Source: Mixophyes australis (Eukaryota > Chordata > Amphibia > Anura > Limnodynastidae). From it: a DNA stretch of 64,000 nt. Under the pieces are notes generated by a model that ran no database searches, was not told where the DNA came from, and worked only from the letters and a program-made list of their open reading frames with translations. A program made the translations under genes and the position numbers. The DNA lies in NCBI GenBank assembly GCA_036250195.1, contig JAVHZZ010000011.1, positions 159,001 to 223,000 of the forward strand, given 5' to 3'. Shown one piece after another: positions 9,986 through 22,711 of this stretch; the first letter of the stretch is position 1; the number at the start of each line of letters is the position of its first letter.

Positions 9986-11548
9986 TGTAGTATGAGTGTG
10001 TGTGGGGGGTTATTTATTGCTGTAATTTGGGTACTAATAATGTAATGTTGAGGGTCATTAGGAGAAATAAATACCCCCCCCCACACACACACACACACAC
10101 ACACATACTACATCATGTTGTACTGCGCCAGCATCAGTGTGGAACAATATAGTGCATGGAGCCCACAACACGTGGGCCTGTGTGCTTTAAATGCCAGGGC
10201 TGATTTTTAGTCCCAGTCCGGCCCTGCCTATAAGACACCCAGCTCCCCCTCTCACAGCAGGTATTTGTCCTAAAAGCTGTTAGTATCTAGCTTCTACTAG
10301 TAGGGTTGTTTCTGTAAGAGGCCAAGATCTACCTTTAATTCCCAGGCACATGAGAATTTTACTAAGTGGAAAATACTTAAAGTCATCTGGATTCAGTGGA
10401 ATTTATCTTAGATCAATAGATTATACATATACATATATGTTTCTTGCATTGAGGACAGCATGGTGGGCTAGTGGTTAGCATGTCTGCCTCACAACACTCG
10501 GGTTGTGAGTTTAAGTCCTGACCATGTCCTTATCTGTGTGCAGTTTTTACATTCTCCCCGTGTTTGCTATATAAATAGCTGATAACAGTTGTTGCAATTT
10601 AGAAACTTTTTTTCCCATTGTAGCGTTTCCTCGGGTCTAAAGACCGCCCACAGCGAATGCCCGCGTTTGGATGAATTGCTAAAATTCAAAAAGTTGTTGC
10701 AATTTAGAAACTTTTTTTCCCATTGTAGCGTTTCCTCGGGTCTAAAGACCGCCCACAGCGAATGCCCGCGTTTGGATGAATTGCTAAAATTCTTTATTAT
10801 TTGTGGACAATGAATATCAGAGAGGAGACACAAAGAAGCAGTGGGTATTTTATTGTACTCGGTGCCACTAGAAGGAAAAACAACACAGAAAACCCCAGTC
10901 CTGTTTTTTTCTGGCTATTTTCAAAAATTCACTGAAATCCAGTGAAATCAGCAGATCCAGTGGAACTGATTTGAAATCAAGGGGTGATTGCAGTGATTTG
11001 AAATCAATCTCACTGAATCTGGGTGATTTCAGTTGATTTTCCCTGATTTCAGTGAATTGAAGAAATTTAAAGAAAAAAAACAGGACGGGTTTTTTGTTCA
11101 TATTTCCAGTCTTATTTGATTGATTGCTTAATCCAAATTATTTGTGAACAATGGATTTCAGACATAAAGAAAGGAAGGTGTGCAAAGGTACATTTGTATA
11201 ATTCCATCTAAGCAGGACTTTTTAAAGCCAGTCCTGTTTTTATCTGTAATTTTCCTTAATTCACTGAAATCAGGAGAAATCTAGTAAAATCACCCGAGTT
11301 CAGTGGCACTGATTTGAAATCAGTGGGTGACAGTAATGATTTTACTTCAATTTGTCGGAAATCTGGGTGAATTCAGTGGATTGAAGAATATTTAACATAA
11401 AAAAACAGGACAGTCTCAAACTTGTTTATGGTGAATTTTATTCCAATAATCTCCAGGTTTCGCTCTTAACACAGGACATGGCGTTCCTAAGGCTTCTGGG
11501 GAGGATTAATATTAACAAGATGAACACCCTACCAAAAGTCTTATTCCT

Positions 11549-13442
11549 CTTCCTATTTACATTCCTCGCAGAAATTAGCTTGTGATTCATTCAATCTGAG
11601 AGAAAACTGACACAAACAGAGAAAGAACATACAAACTCCACACAGATAAGGACATGGTTGGGAATCAAACTCATGACCCCGGTACCGTGAGGCAGAGGTG
11701 CTAACGACTTAGCAACTGTGCTGCCCGTAATTTGCTCTGGTTTTCTTGTCATTCATCAGGTATGGACAGGGCCGCCAAGAAGGGGGGCAGGAACTATTTA
11801 CCTGGGCCCTGGCATATATCACGCTCCGGCCAATTCAGGGCCTACTGATTTTGACCTGGTAGCCACGCGCCCAATGATGCGTAGCCACGCCCCCAATTGT
11901 ATGACCACACCCACCATTAATTTTGTGCGTGGCGGCGCAAAATGTTTTGGCGTGCTCGACTATAAGTGGGGCCCCATGAAGTTGTTGTACCGGGGCCCTG
12001 AATTCCTCTTGGCAGCCCTGGGTATGGCTTTTGAACTGCTCTTCCTTCTACCTCGACATCTGGCAAAAACCCACATGCAACTTTTACTTATTGAAATCCG
12101 AAGCTTTAGAAATCATTTCTCCATCGATAACTTCCCTGCTATGTCCAAATATGGCAAAGGGGTTGCATGGCTACGCCCAGTCAGGGGGTTGAGCCAATGA
12201 TTCAGCCAATGAGCTCTCAACAGCGCCTATAAGACACCCAGCTCCCCCTCTCACAGCAGGTATTTGTCCTAAAAGCTGTTAGTATCTAGCTTCTACTAGT
12301 AGGGTTGTTTCTGTAAGAGGCCAAGATCTACCTTTAATTCCCAGGCACATGAGAATTTTACTAAGTGGAAAATACTTAAAGTCATCTGGATTCAGTGGAA
12401 TTTATCTTAGATCAATAGATTATACATATACATATATGTTTCTTGCATTGAGGACAGCATGGTGGGCTAGTGGTTAGCATGTCTGCCTCACAACACTCGG
12501 GTTGTGAGTTTAAGTCCTGACCATGTCCTTATCTGTGTGCAGTTTTTACATTCTCCCCGTGTTTGCTATATAAATAGCTGATAACAGTTGTTGCAATTTA
12601 GAAACTTTTTTTCCCATTGTAGCGTTTCCTCGGGTCTAAAGACCGCCCACAGCGAATGCCCGCGTTTGGATGAATTGCTAAAATTCTTTATTATTTGTGG
12701 ACAATGAATATCAGAGAGGAGACACAAAGAAGCAGTGGGTATTTTATTGTACTCGGTGCCACTAGAAGGAAAAACAACACAGAAAACCCCAGTCCTGTTT
12801 TTTTCTGGCTATTTTCAAAAATTCACTGAAATCCAGTGAAATCAGCAGATCCAGTGGAACTGATTTGAAATCAAGGGGTGATTGCAGTGATTTGAAATCA
12901 ATCTCACTGAATCTGGGTGATTTCAGTTGATTTTCCCTGATTTCAGTGAATTGAAGAAATTTAAAGAAAAAAAACAGGACGGGTTTTTTGTTCATATTTC
13001 CAGTCTTATTTGATTGATTGCTTAATCCAAATTATTTGTGAACAATGGATTTCAGACATAAAGAAAGGAAGGTGTGCAAAGGTACATTTGTATAATTCCA
13101 TCTAAGCAGGACTTTTTAAAGCCAGTCCTGTTTTTATCTGTAATTTTCCTTAATTCACTGAAATCAGGAGAAATCTAGTAAAATCACCCGAGTTCAGTGG
13201 CACTGATTTGAAATCAGTGGGTGACAGTAATGATTTTACTTCAATTTGTCGGAAATCTGGGTGAATTCAGTGGATTGAAGAATATTTAACATAAAAAAAC
13301 AGGACAGTCTCAAACTTGTTTATGGTGAATTTTATTCCACTAATCTCCAGGTTTCGCTCTTAACACAGGACATGGCGTTCCTAAGGCTTCTGGGGAGGAT
13401 TAATATTAACAAGATGAACACCCTACCAAAAGTCTTATTCCT
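11549..13442. repeat. Array unit 3 (1894 bp)
   Basis: It has a single copy of the 105-bp segment. It shares the GGTATGGA variant with unit 2 and the CCAC-TAATC variant near 13,338 with units 4 and 5, so it is intermediate between the two unit types. Confidence 0.9.
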
Positions 13443-15342
13443 CTTCCTATTTACATCCCTCGCAGAAATTAGCTTGTGATTCATTCAATCTGAGAGAAAA
13501 CTGACACAAACAGAGAAAGAACATACAAACTCCACACAGATAAGGACATGGTTGGGAATCAAACTCATGACCCCAGTACCGTGAGGCAGAGGTGCTAACG
13601 ACTTAGCAACTGTGCTGCCCGTAATTTGCTCTGGTTTTCTTGTCATTCATCAGGTATGGCCAGGGCCGCCAAGAAGGGGGGCAGGAACTATTTACCTGGG
13701 CCCTGGCATATATCACGCTCCGGCCAATTCAGGGCCTACTGATTTTGACCTGGTAGCCACGCGCCCAATGATGCGTAGCCACGCCCCCAATTGTATGACC
13801 ACACCCACCATTAATTTTGTGCGTGGCGGCGCAAAATGTTTTGGCGTGCTCGACTATAAGTGGGGCCCCATGAAGTTGTTGTACCGGGGCCCTGAATTCC
13901 TCTTGGCAGCCCTGGGTATGGCTTTTGAACTGCTCTTCCTTCTACCTCGACATCTGGCAAAAACCCACATGCAACTTTTACTTATTGAAATCCGAAGCTT
14001 TAGAAATCATTTCTCCATCGATAACTTCCCTGCTATGTCCAAATATGGCAAAGGGGTTGCATGGCTACGCCCAGTCAGGGGGTTGAGCCAATGATTCAGC
14101 CAATGAGCTCTCAACAGCGCCTATAAGACACCCAGCTCCCCCTCTCACAGCAGGTATTTGTCCTAAAAGCTGTTAGTATCTAGCTTCTACTAGTAGGGTT
14201 GTTTCTGTAAGAGGCCAAGATCTACCTTTAATTCCCAGGCACATGAGAATTTTACTAAGTGGAAAATACTTAAAGTCATCTGGATTCAGTGGAATTTATC
14301 TTAGATCAATAGATTATACATATACATATACATATATGTCTCTTGCATTGAGGACAGCATGGTGGGCTAGTGGTTAGCATGTCTACCTCACAACACTTGG
14401 GTTGTGAGTTCAAGTCCTGACCATGTCTTTATCTGTGTGCAGTTTTTACATTCTCCCCGTGTTTGCTATATAAATAGCTGATAACAGTTGTTGCAATTTA
14501 GAAACTTTTTTTCCCATTGTAGCGTTTCCTCGGGTCTAAAGACCGCCCACAGCGAATGCCCGCGTTTGGATGAATTGCTAAAATTCTTTATTATTTGTGG
14601 ACAATGAATATCAGAGAGGAGACACAAAGAAGCAGTGGGTATTTTATTGTACTCGGTGCCACTAGAAGGAAAAACAACACAGAAAACCCCAGTCCTGTTT
14701 TTTTCTGGCTATTTTCAAAAATTCACTGAAATCCAGTGAAATCAGCAGATCCAGTGGAACTGATTTGAAATCAAGGGGTGATTGCAGTGATTTGAAATCA
14801 ATCTCACTGAATCTGGGTGATTTCAGTTGATTTTCCCTGATTTCAGTGAATTGAAGAAATTTAAAGAAAAAAAACAGGACGGGTTTTTTGTTCATATTTC
14901 CAGTCTTATTTGATTGATTGCTTAATCCAAATTATTTGTGAACAATGGATTTCAGACATAAAGAAAGGAAGGTGTGCAAAGGTACATTTGTATAATTCCA
15001 TCTAAGCAGGACTTTTTAAAGCCAGTCCTGTTTTTATCTGTAATTTTCCTTAATTCACTGAAATCAGGAGAAATCTAGTAAAATCACCCGAGTTCAGTGG
15101 CACTGATTTGAAATCAGTGGGTGACAGTAATGATTTTACTTCAATTTGTCGGAAATCTGGGTGAATTCAGTGGATTGAAGAATATTTAACATAAAAAAAC
15201 AGGACAGTCTCAAACTTGTTTATGGTGAATTTTATTCCACTAATCTCCAGGTTTCGCTCTTAACACAGGACATGGCGTTCCTAAGGCTTCTGGGGAGGAT
15301 TAATATTAACAAGATGAACACCCTACCAAAAGTCTTATTCCT
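13443..15342. repeat. Array unit 4 (1900 bp)
   Basis: It differs from unit 3 by an extra 6 bp in the TATACATATACATATATG run near 14,316 and by changes in the plus-strand SINE piece (CTACCTCACAACACTTGGG). Both are shared with unit 5. Confidence 0.9.
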
Positions 15343-17150
15343 CTTCCTATTTACATCCCTCGCAGAAATTAGCTTGTGATTCATTCAATCTGAGAGAAAA
15401 CTGACACAAACAGAGAAAGAACATACAAACTCCACACAGATAAGGACATGGTTGGGAATCAAACTCATGACCCCAGTACCGTGAGGCAGAGGTGCTAACG
15501 ACTTAGCAACTGTGCTGCCCGTAATTTGCTCTGGTTTTCTTGTCATTCATCAGGTATGGCCAGGGCCGCCAAGAAGGGGGGCAGGAACTATTTACCTGGG
15601 CCCTGGCATATATCACGCTCCGGCCAATTCAGGGCCTACTGATTTTGACCTGGTAGCCACGCGCCCAATGATGCGTAGCCACGCCCCCAATTGTATGACC
15701 ACACCCACCATTAATTTTGTGCGTGGCGGCGCAAAATGTTTTGGCGTGCTCGACTATAAGTGGGGCCCCATGAAGTTGTTGTACCGGGGCCCTGAATTCC
15801 TCTTGGCAGCCCTGGGTATGGCTTTTGAACTGCTCTTCCTTCTACCTCGACATCTGGCAAAAACCCACATGCAACTTTTACTTATTGAAATCCGAAGCTT
15901 TAGAAATCATTTCTCCATCGATAACTTCCCTGCTATGTCCAAATATGGCAAAGGGGTTGCATGGCTACGCCCAGTCAGGGGGTTGAGCCAATGATTCAGC
16001 CAATGAGCTCTCAACAGCGCCTATAAGACACCCAGCTCCCCCTCTCACAGCAGGTATTTGTCCTAAAAGCTGTTAGTATCTAGCTTCTACTAGTAGGGTT
16101 GTTTCTGTAAGAGGCCAAGATCTACCTTTAATTCCCAGGCACATGAGAATTTTACTAAGTGGAAAATACTTAAAGTCATCTGGATTCAGTGGAATTTATC
16201 TTAGATCAATAGATTATACATATACATATACATATATGTCTCTTGCATTGAGGACAGCATGGTGGGCTAGTGGTTAGCATGTCTACCTCACGACACTTGG
16301 GTTGTGAGTTCAAGTCCTGACCATGTCTTTATCTGTGTGCAGTTTTTACATTCTCCCCGTGTTTGCTATATAAATAGCTGATAACAGTTGTTGCAATTTA
16401 GAAACTTTTTTCCCATTGTAGCGTTTCCTCGGGTCTAAAGACCGCCCACAGCGAATGCCCGCATTTGGATGAATTGCTAAAATTCTTTATTATTTGTGGA
16501 CAATGAATATCAGAGAGGAGACACAAAGAAGCAGTGGGTATTTTATTGTACTCGGTGCCACTAGAAGGAAAAACAACACAGAAAACCCCAGTCCTGTTTT
16601 TTTCTGGCTATTTTCAAAAATTCACTGAAATCCAGTGAAATCAGCAGATCCAGTGGAACTGATTTGAAATCAAGGGGTGATTGCAGTGATTTGAAATCAA
16701 TCTCACTGAATCTGGGTGATTTCAGTTGATTTTCCCTGATTTCAGTGAATTGAAGAAATTTGAAGAAAAAAAACAGGACGGGTTTTTGGTTCATATTTCC
16801 AGTCTTATTTGATTGAAAGCAAAAACACAATTATTTGTGAACAATGGATTTCAGACATAAGGAAAGGAAGGTGTGCAGAGGTACATTTGTAATATTACAT
16901 CTAACCAGGACTTTTTAAAGCCAGTCCTGTTTATATCTGTAATTTTCCTTAATTCACTGAAATCAGAAGAAATCTAGTTAAATCACCCGGATTCAGTGGT
17001 ACTGATTTGAAATCAGTGCTTGACAGTAATGATTTTACTTCAATTTGTCAGAAATCTGGGTGAATTCAGTGGATTGAAAAAGATTTAACATAAAAAAACA
17101 GGACAGGCTCAAACTTGTTTATGGTGAAATTTATTCCAAGTTTCCCTCTT
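15343..17150. repeat. Array unit 5, partial with a diverged right end
   Basis: It is nearly identical to unit 4 up to about 16,800. From there to about 17,150 it drifts by roughly a tenth of positions, and homology ends inside the sequence that follows palindrome B. This looks like the edge of the homogenised region. Confidence 0.85.
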
Positions 17151-17249
17151 AATAGAGGATCTTTGTTACACATCTCAGGAGCCCAGCCCCACAATCTCCA
17201 AAATATTAATTGTAAACTTGTATGGTTCATTACCGAGCTATGCTAAATC

Positions 17250-17660
17250 ATGGAATGGGGAGTTGGGGAGGTCAGAAACCGAAAACATTTGGCCAAAAAT
17301 ATTCCAATTCACCGTTCCCCCAGTCTCTCTGTGGTTGAAACGCAGTTGAAGACCCTCTCCAGATGGTACAGGTGGCCTCCAGACTGTGCAAGGTCTTGCT
17401 GGAGATGCAGATCGGTCACAGGGTCTACATTGAACGTCTGGTGGAGTTGCCCAAGTTTTACCCCCTTTTGGCTCAAAGTCAGAGAGTTCACCATGGAGAC
17501 GAGAGATGGGCCAGTACCAGATGGTCCAGATTGTTGGCTGTTTAAGTATGGAGTTTTATACTGGGAAATCAGGTTAGACAAGTTTTTCTATACATTGCTG
17601 AAAGTCTTGTACCCATTATATCTGTATAGTCCTCAATATAGAAAGATTAAACCAAAAATA
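17250..17660 (+). pseudogene. L1-type LINE ORF2 C-terminal fragment
   Basis: The plus-strand translation contains CWRCRSVTGSTLNVWWSCP near 17,400-17,455. This is the Cys-rich C-terminal knuckle of L1 ORF2, comparable to CWWGCGHRGSMLHIWWTCP in the minus-strand L1 at 39-46 kb. The upstream text carries stops and the fragment ends without a clear tail. It interrupts the series of palindrome modules, splitting B of unit 5 from the next module at 17,838. Confidence 0.65.
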
Positions 17661-17837
17661 AAATAATAGGACGTGTTTTAATGTCTTCATTTCGGTGGAT
17701 CGTATAACCCATTATATTATATTCTCAATTATTTTTGAACAACTGATTTCAGGGTTGATACATGAAGAACAGGACGGCTGCAGAAGTATAGCTCTATATG
17801 TCCATCTAAGCACAGCCTGATTTGGGGGATTAGCCCC

Positions 17838-18032
17838 AGTCCTGTTTATATCCTTCTTTTTCCTTAATTCACTGAAATCAGGTCCAATCCAATAAAATCA
17901 CCCGCATTGGGTGGAATCATTTTGAGATCAATTGTTTGGTTGCAAATTCTGATCATTTTCACCGGTTCTGGGTGGTTTCAGTTGATTTAATCTGATTTCC
18001 ATGAACTGGAGAAAATGTAAAATAAACGTTCC
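17838..18032. repeat. Diverged palindrome module C outside the array
   Basis: It begins CCAGTCCTGTTTATATCC, contains TTCACTGAAATCAGG and ATCACCCGCATTGGGTGG, then TGATTTCCATGAACTGGAG. It matches palindrome B in order but is clearly older. Confidence 0.6.
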
Positions 18033-18147
18033 AGGTTTTATTATCCTCACTTTCCAGTATTAACTTATAACGCCGCTACTTCATGTTACTTCTGTGTAAA
18101 CAATTCATTTGAAGCATAAAGGACAAAGTGCAGTTTTTCTCGAAAAA

Positions 18148-18330
18148 CCCAGTCCTACACCCCTCACACTCACCGAGATTAGGTGCAATCACCAGAAAGC
18201 ACCCAAATTCAGAGAACTTGATAAGAGCTCAATAGATAACAATAAAACCAGGGTATGATTCATCCCAAATCATTCACACTGAATCCGGGTGATTTAAGTT
18301 GATTTTGGTGTCTTGGAACAAATTCAGCTT
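18148..18330. repeat. Diverged palindrome module D outside the array
   Basis: It begins CCCAGTCCTACACC and contains GAGATTAGGTGCAATCACC and CACTGAATCCGGGTGATTTA. It starts about 310 bp after module C, consistent with an old tandem repeat of ~310-340-bp monomers that later seeded the 1.9-kb unit. Confidence 0.5.
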
Positions 18331-20317
18331 TATTGTTTTTCTAATTTATCACTCTTTATGTTTAAATTAATTGTAATCGGATATTTTACTCCCGGAATCA
18401 ACCAGATTCAGCTGAACTGATTTGAGATTTAGGATTAATAGATGGCATTAGTGATAAATGGTATTTTTCCAATAGCAGATAACACAGAGCTAGACCCATC
18501 TTAGATGATCTGATATATAAAGTTTACACTACGAGTAGCATAAGCTATAACAAATAGACAATGTTACCTTCACAATAAGTGTTTATAATAAATTTGGTGG
18601 ACCTAAATGCAACATTAATAAATGAATCAGTATAGTATAGTTTGGTATAAGAGAACGGGTTTTGAAATTCTTCTTACCTGGGGGGATGTTCTAATATAAA
18701 ATTGGATGTATCTTAAACATAGCTTTGGTAGAATTACAATATGATTTTCACTACATCCTATTAAAGGTCCTTTAATCAGGATATAAATGGACATTTTTGT
18801 TTCTGAAGAAAGGATTTTCTCCCTGGTTATCTTTCCTGAGCAATTTTATAGCATTTCTCTATTCTCTCCAGAGCAGTGGTCACAATGGAACGTTAGACGT
18901 TGCGGAATGGAAAACGTAAGTGAATACAATTTGACAGTTTTACAATGATGGCAGTAGGAGAAGCGGCAGTATGACATACCCCTGTATACCAGCTCACTTC
19001 CAGCACTGATAACACCACATTCTTCTATGTGATTACATACATTAAGTCATTACAGTTTTACAAATAATGAATTATGATGGAATAGAAAGATATTTTAACC
19101 AAACATTTTTTTTTCTAGCCGAGTTTAATATTACACGGAGTATGACCTACTGGTTTCAGATCTCATAATACAGAGAACCTATTAGTCTAGTTGCGTGTCT
19201 ATCGCCTATCCAGGATTAAATAGATTTAAAACAGGGGAAAACCTGATGATTTTGTATCTGACTTAAATACAAAATACTTTTATTGTTAAGAGCGTCAGCG
19301 CTGGGATCTGAAAAACAATACTTTAAATCCCTCATATGAACACATGACTAGAGAGCAAACAGGAAATGTCACCTCTAGTTCCATAGAAGGGTTCTCTACA
19401 GTCAGAGCAGGGAATGTGATACCGGAGGAGGTATTCTTGGCAGATACAGCCCATGGCCTCAAGGAAGGGTCAAGTATTATGGAAAGAGGATGAACGGGGG
19501 AAAATGGGGTCGTATTGGCAGATGTTAATGTGTCAGATTATATGTCCCCTGCAAGACATTCTGTAGACAAGGTTCTTGAGTAAACAATTTGTTATAATTC
19601 AGCTTCGCCCAGTACATAGATATTATATCAAAGAATTGTACAACACACACAAGTTTGACATTTATTTGAAAACACCATAAAACTCTCAAACATACAATTA
19701 TAAAAATCAAAGATGAGTTCATACGATTTTTTTGTCAACCTCTATGTTAGGTGAGCAGAGGTTAGACACTAAGGGGTAGATTTACTAAACCTTTGAAATA
19801 GTATAAGTGGGGGTGTTGTTCATAGCAACCAATCTATATATATCTGAGACTCCCTGCAACCCTCTCCTGATCCCGGCAGGGTAATATACTGTATATATAA
19901 GGAACCAAAACAGATTTGGCTGTATTTTGGGATAGTCAGAAAATAACCGTATTTCAGACAATGGCTTACCTGGAAGAGAGAACACATGGAAATCAGTTAC
20001 AAAGGGACAGGGGACATGTTTAATTTCATGCACAAGCCAAAAATCTTTTCAGGTAATGTAAAATACAAATATTTGCATTGTTATAGGTCAAACTAGGGCA
20101 GATTGACAAACAGCGTTGAATTCCTGAGCGTAAAGCGCCCAGTATGATGAACTGCAGGTTAGTGAGCTGCTGTTGGTTAGCATACAATCGTAGATGGGGA
20201 TGATGAGAGTAGTAGTAATCCGAGTCAGTCTGTGGGACAATAGGCCAATCTGTGTCCATGACGGGCCTGTATAATAGACGTTCATATTAATGCTCAAGTC
20301 TGGTCAACCCGATGTCC
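18331..20317. other. AT-rich intergenic DNA, possible LINE trace
   Basis: No exon with convincing family similarity was found. Around 19,350-19,460 the plus strand reads VRAGNVIPEEVFLADTA, weakly resembling the conserved end of CR1/L2-type reverse transcriptase proteins (…NSLPEEVV.A.S…). The remainder is AT-rich without clear repeats. Confidence 0.3.
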
Positions 20318-20417
20318 TCAGGGTGGTGGCATCGCAGGGGGCTCTTCATCATCAGAGTCAAACTAAACAGTTTCATCCTTAACCCACTTCCCCGTGCCAT
20401 CCGGAATCCAGCCGCAG
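20318..20417 (-). pseudogene. SCNM1: SCNM1 last exon with TAG nonsense codon
   Basis: The acceptor CTCTGCAG precedes 20,417. The frame reads SCGWIPDGTGKWVKDETV, then TAG (20,363-20,365), then FDSDDEEPPAMPPP and TGA at 20,318-20,320. The human protein ends in a GWIPDG…KDENVEFDSDEEEPP-type tail, so the TAG replaces a conserved Glu codon by one base change and removes 15 residues. Confidence 0.8.
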
Positions 20418-20756
20418 CTGCAGAGAAAGAGAACGACGGGTGAACACATGTCACAGAAAAGGTAACAATTCATATAGACAAGGTGTGAACCTGTAACAAC
20501 TCCTCCCCCCACCACATAAATGAGGTGGAAGCTTCTGGACTGCACCACTTCACTATCTCAGAGGGTGAGGTTGAGGGCTGGGAATTCAATCTCAACCCTT
20601 TACATAGAACGGGGCCAGTCTTACACAATACCGCCTACTATTTCACCTCCACAGTCCTCTTACTGTATCATTCACCTCTATAACAAAGTGGGCAGAGGAG
20701 CTGGAACACACTTGTGAGCTAGAGAATATCATACAGCTATGGCATATAGATGATCA

Positions 20757-20940
20757 CAAGGCTCTCCAGGAGGCTGAATGGTACTGGTCACTGGTAAAAC
20801 ATTTCCCACAGTCAGGGCTGTCTCATTACCTCTGACACACTCTAAATCTGGACAGACTTATTCTCTGACCTGGTCCCTCCTACACAGGCTGCCACTCTCT
20901 CTTGTATACAAGGGGCACACAGTCCAGGGTCTCTTACAAT
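20757..20940 (-). repeat. Interspersed repeat, inverted partner of 22,712-22,880
   Basis: The reverse complement contains CTGGACTGTGTGCCCCTTGT, GGCAGCCTGTGTAGGAGGGA and GGGAAATGTTTTACCAGTGA, each nearly matched in the same order at 22,712-22,880. The family is not recognised; it may be part of an LTR. Confidence 0.65.
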
Positions 20941-20949
20941 CTCTTCATT

Positions 20950-22700
20950 GCTGCTGCTCCTTCATCCCCTCAAACCATTCACCCCCCCCCACACACACAC
21001 ACATTGTACCTAGCATTCATTCATCAAAGCGTTTAACAGAGCTCCTCACAGTGACTGTATGAAGAAACCCTGGACGATCATGACCGTGTATGATAATATC
21101 ACCGAACTGCAGCAACAATTTCCATTCTGGTTTGCAGGTTTACGGATAAAACAACCCATTACCTGCACCAATTTATTGTCTCGCAGAGACATCAATTGTA
21201 GGAGAGGATTCTGGTCTTCGCTGATTAAGTTTTACACTGCAATACAGGCTGCATTATTAAACTAAACCATATGCCTTGTGGGAGGAGCTTACTTATTGAG
21301 TACATACAGACAGGATGACCGGAAGAATTAAAACGGTTGTATCGGTTTTGCTAAGAACAACACTGGCTGTATCTTGCCGGCCATTGATTCTAAGTTGGGC
21401 GTTACCCACCTCTTCAGTAACAAGTACTGTTGCATTTCTTATCTTCTGTCTGAGTCATCACCGAGATCTTCCTCCTTCTCTGAGCTCTTCCGAGTCTTCT
21501 TACGTCCGCTGCTTTTCCTCACCTGAGACTGTTTGCAGATACCTGGGCAGGGAAAAGTTTTAGGATAAGTTCACAATTGTTGACTGCACGTACATTCAAT
21601 GTGCTCAATACATACGCATGACCTGTAGAACATTAATGATAAATACTTATTATTCCGTTGCTTTGCAAACATCTACCATTCCTACTGTTGAGGTAGAAGG
21701 ATCTTAGATGTTGGGGAAAGTGAAGGGGACCTGTAGTTGGTGACCACATATTCTATTTCATTGCTCTAGTTGAACATGACTAAACAAGACCAAACATGAT
21801 TAGTATTGTCCAGGGCCTTAAGGATAAACATAAAAGTTGGTTCTTATATTTCTTTAAAAACACACCCGATATTGTTGGCCTCAGATCATTTTTATGGGCA
21901 GCAACGTTTCACCGCTCAAAAGACCGATGGATATGGTTGTATTATTTACATTATCACAACACTGTAGGGCACGGTCTAGTTAGATTTGATCAAAACCAAT
22001 TAACTTTGGATCACATTGGCAGATAAAATTTTTGGTGCTAATCATCAAGCTCAGCACCTCTTTTCCTCCTGGGGATTTACTGTAACATGAGACAGGTTGT
22101 GTGATACATTCTGGGGCCCTCCAGTCTCCTCTACCCTGGTGTCGAACATCTACAAAGCCAAGGGTAGTCATTAAACGATCAGGGTGATAGGTGTGGAAAA
22201 CTTTTGGCAATCCTATCTACGGAGATGCATGGAACTCAACCCATGATACCAAAGTGACGGGTCTTCCGAAAAACAGCTAGTAAAGTTTGTCAATCCTATA
22301 GTCATCTGTATTCCTCCGTCCAATGAATACGTGGAATTGGAGACCAGGCCTGAATCTGCCGTCAGGGTTCTTACAGTAGAAATGATTACTGAGGCAATCA
22401 CCTCCTTTCCCAATGGTAGTCTGAGGGCACCAATGGCTTCCCCCATCAAATGTTATAAAGTACTGTATAGGTAGAGATCATTGCCCTGCAGCTTAATGTT
22501 AAGTTTCATGATGGAGACAGAGGCACGTTTTATAAAGTATTCTCTCTCTGTAAGGCTCATGTTGTGGCTGCAGGGCCCGATTTCTTAAAGTTAGGCTGGC
22601 CATATATACACATAAACCCCTCCGCTACCAGAGTGCTGGGAACAGGCGCGGCAGGGGAGCTCAGCCTAAATGGCGTCCCTGGAGTTGGCCACAACTAACA
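20950..22700. other. SCNM1 intron sequence, no confident gene
   Basis: A minus-strand stretch at 21,455-21,551 follows a good acceptor (TTTTCCCTGCCCAG) and reads VRKSSGRKKTRKSSEKEEDL in an open frame. It could be a missing SCNM1 exon or chance; I do not recognise it. The rest shows no clear feature. A short C run and CACACA stretch lie near 20,983-21,002. Confidence 0.3.
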
Positions 22701-22711
22701 GCCCTTGCGGA

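Larger units (their letters stand above)
7325..10226. mobile_element. 2.9-kb non-autonomous hAT element with exact 8-bp TSD
   Basis: Both ends begin CAGGGCCGGACTGG read inward, giving 14-bp terminal inverted repeats. CCTATAAG flanks the element at 7317-7324 and 10227-10234. The interior holds three G-rich tandem repeats and a CA run, but no transposase-like frame. A segment at 9118-9185 resembles the 5040-5112 end of the other hAT type, indicating shared history or an older insertion. It is present in unit 2 only, so it arrived after the array formed. Confidence 0.9.
6640..11548. repeat. Array unit 2, interrupted by a hAT element
   Basis: Removing 7325-10226 and one copy of the CCTATAAG duplication gives exactly 1999 bp, the length of unit 1, including the shared 105-bp duplication. 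Units 2 and 3 share variants such as TTACATTCCTCGC and GGTATGGACAGGG. Confidence 0.95.
4641..17150. repeat. Tandem array of five ~1.9-kb units
   Basis: The marker CTTCCTATTTACAT recurs at 4641, 6640, 11549, 13443 and 15343. Unit lengths are 1999, 4909 (1999 plus a 2910-bp insertion including its TSD), 1894 and 1900 bp; the fifth is partial. Units are nearly identical over most of their length. Each carries a minus-strand SINE, a 254-bp hAT derivative, a CCAAT/TATA stretch, a plus-strand SINE piece and two palindromes. Near-identity suggests recent amplification or ongoing homogenisation. An assembly artefact is unlikely because units differ by indels and substitutions. Confidence 0.95.

Noticed and set aside
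21455..21560. Definite SCNM1 penultimate exon
   Set aside because: The acceptor is good, but the basic frame does not match SCNM1 and the phase to the last exon does not fit.
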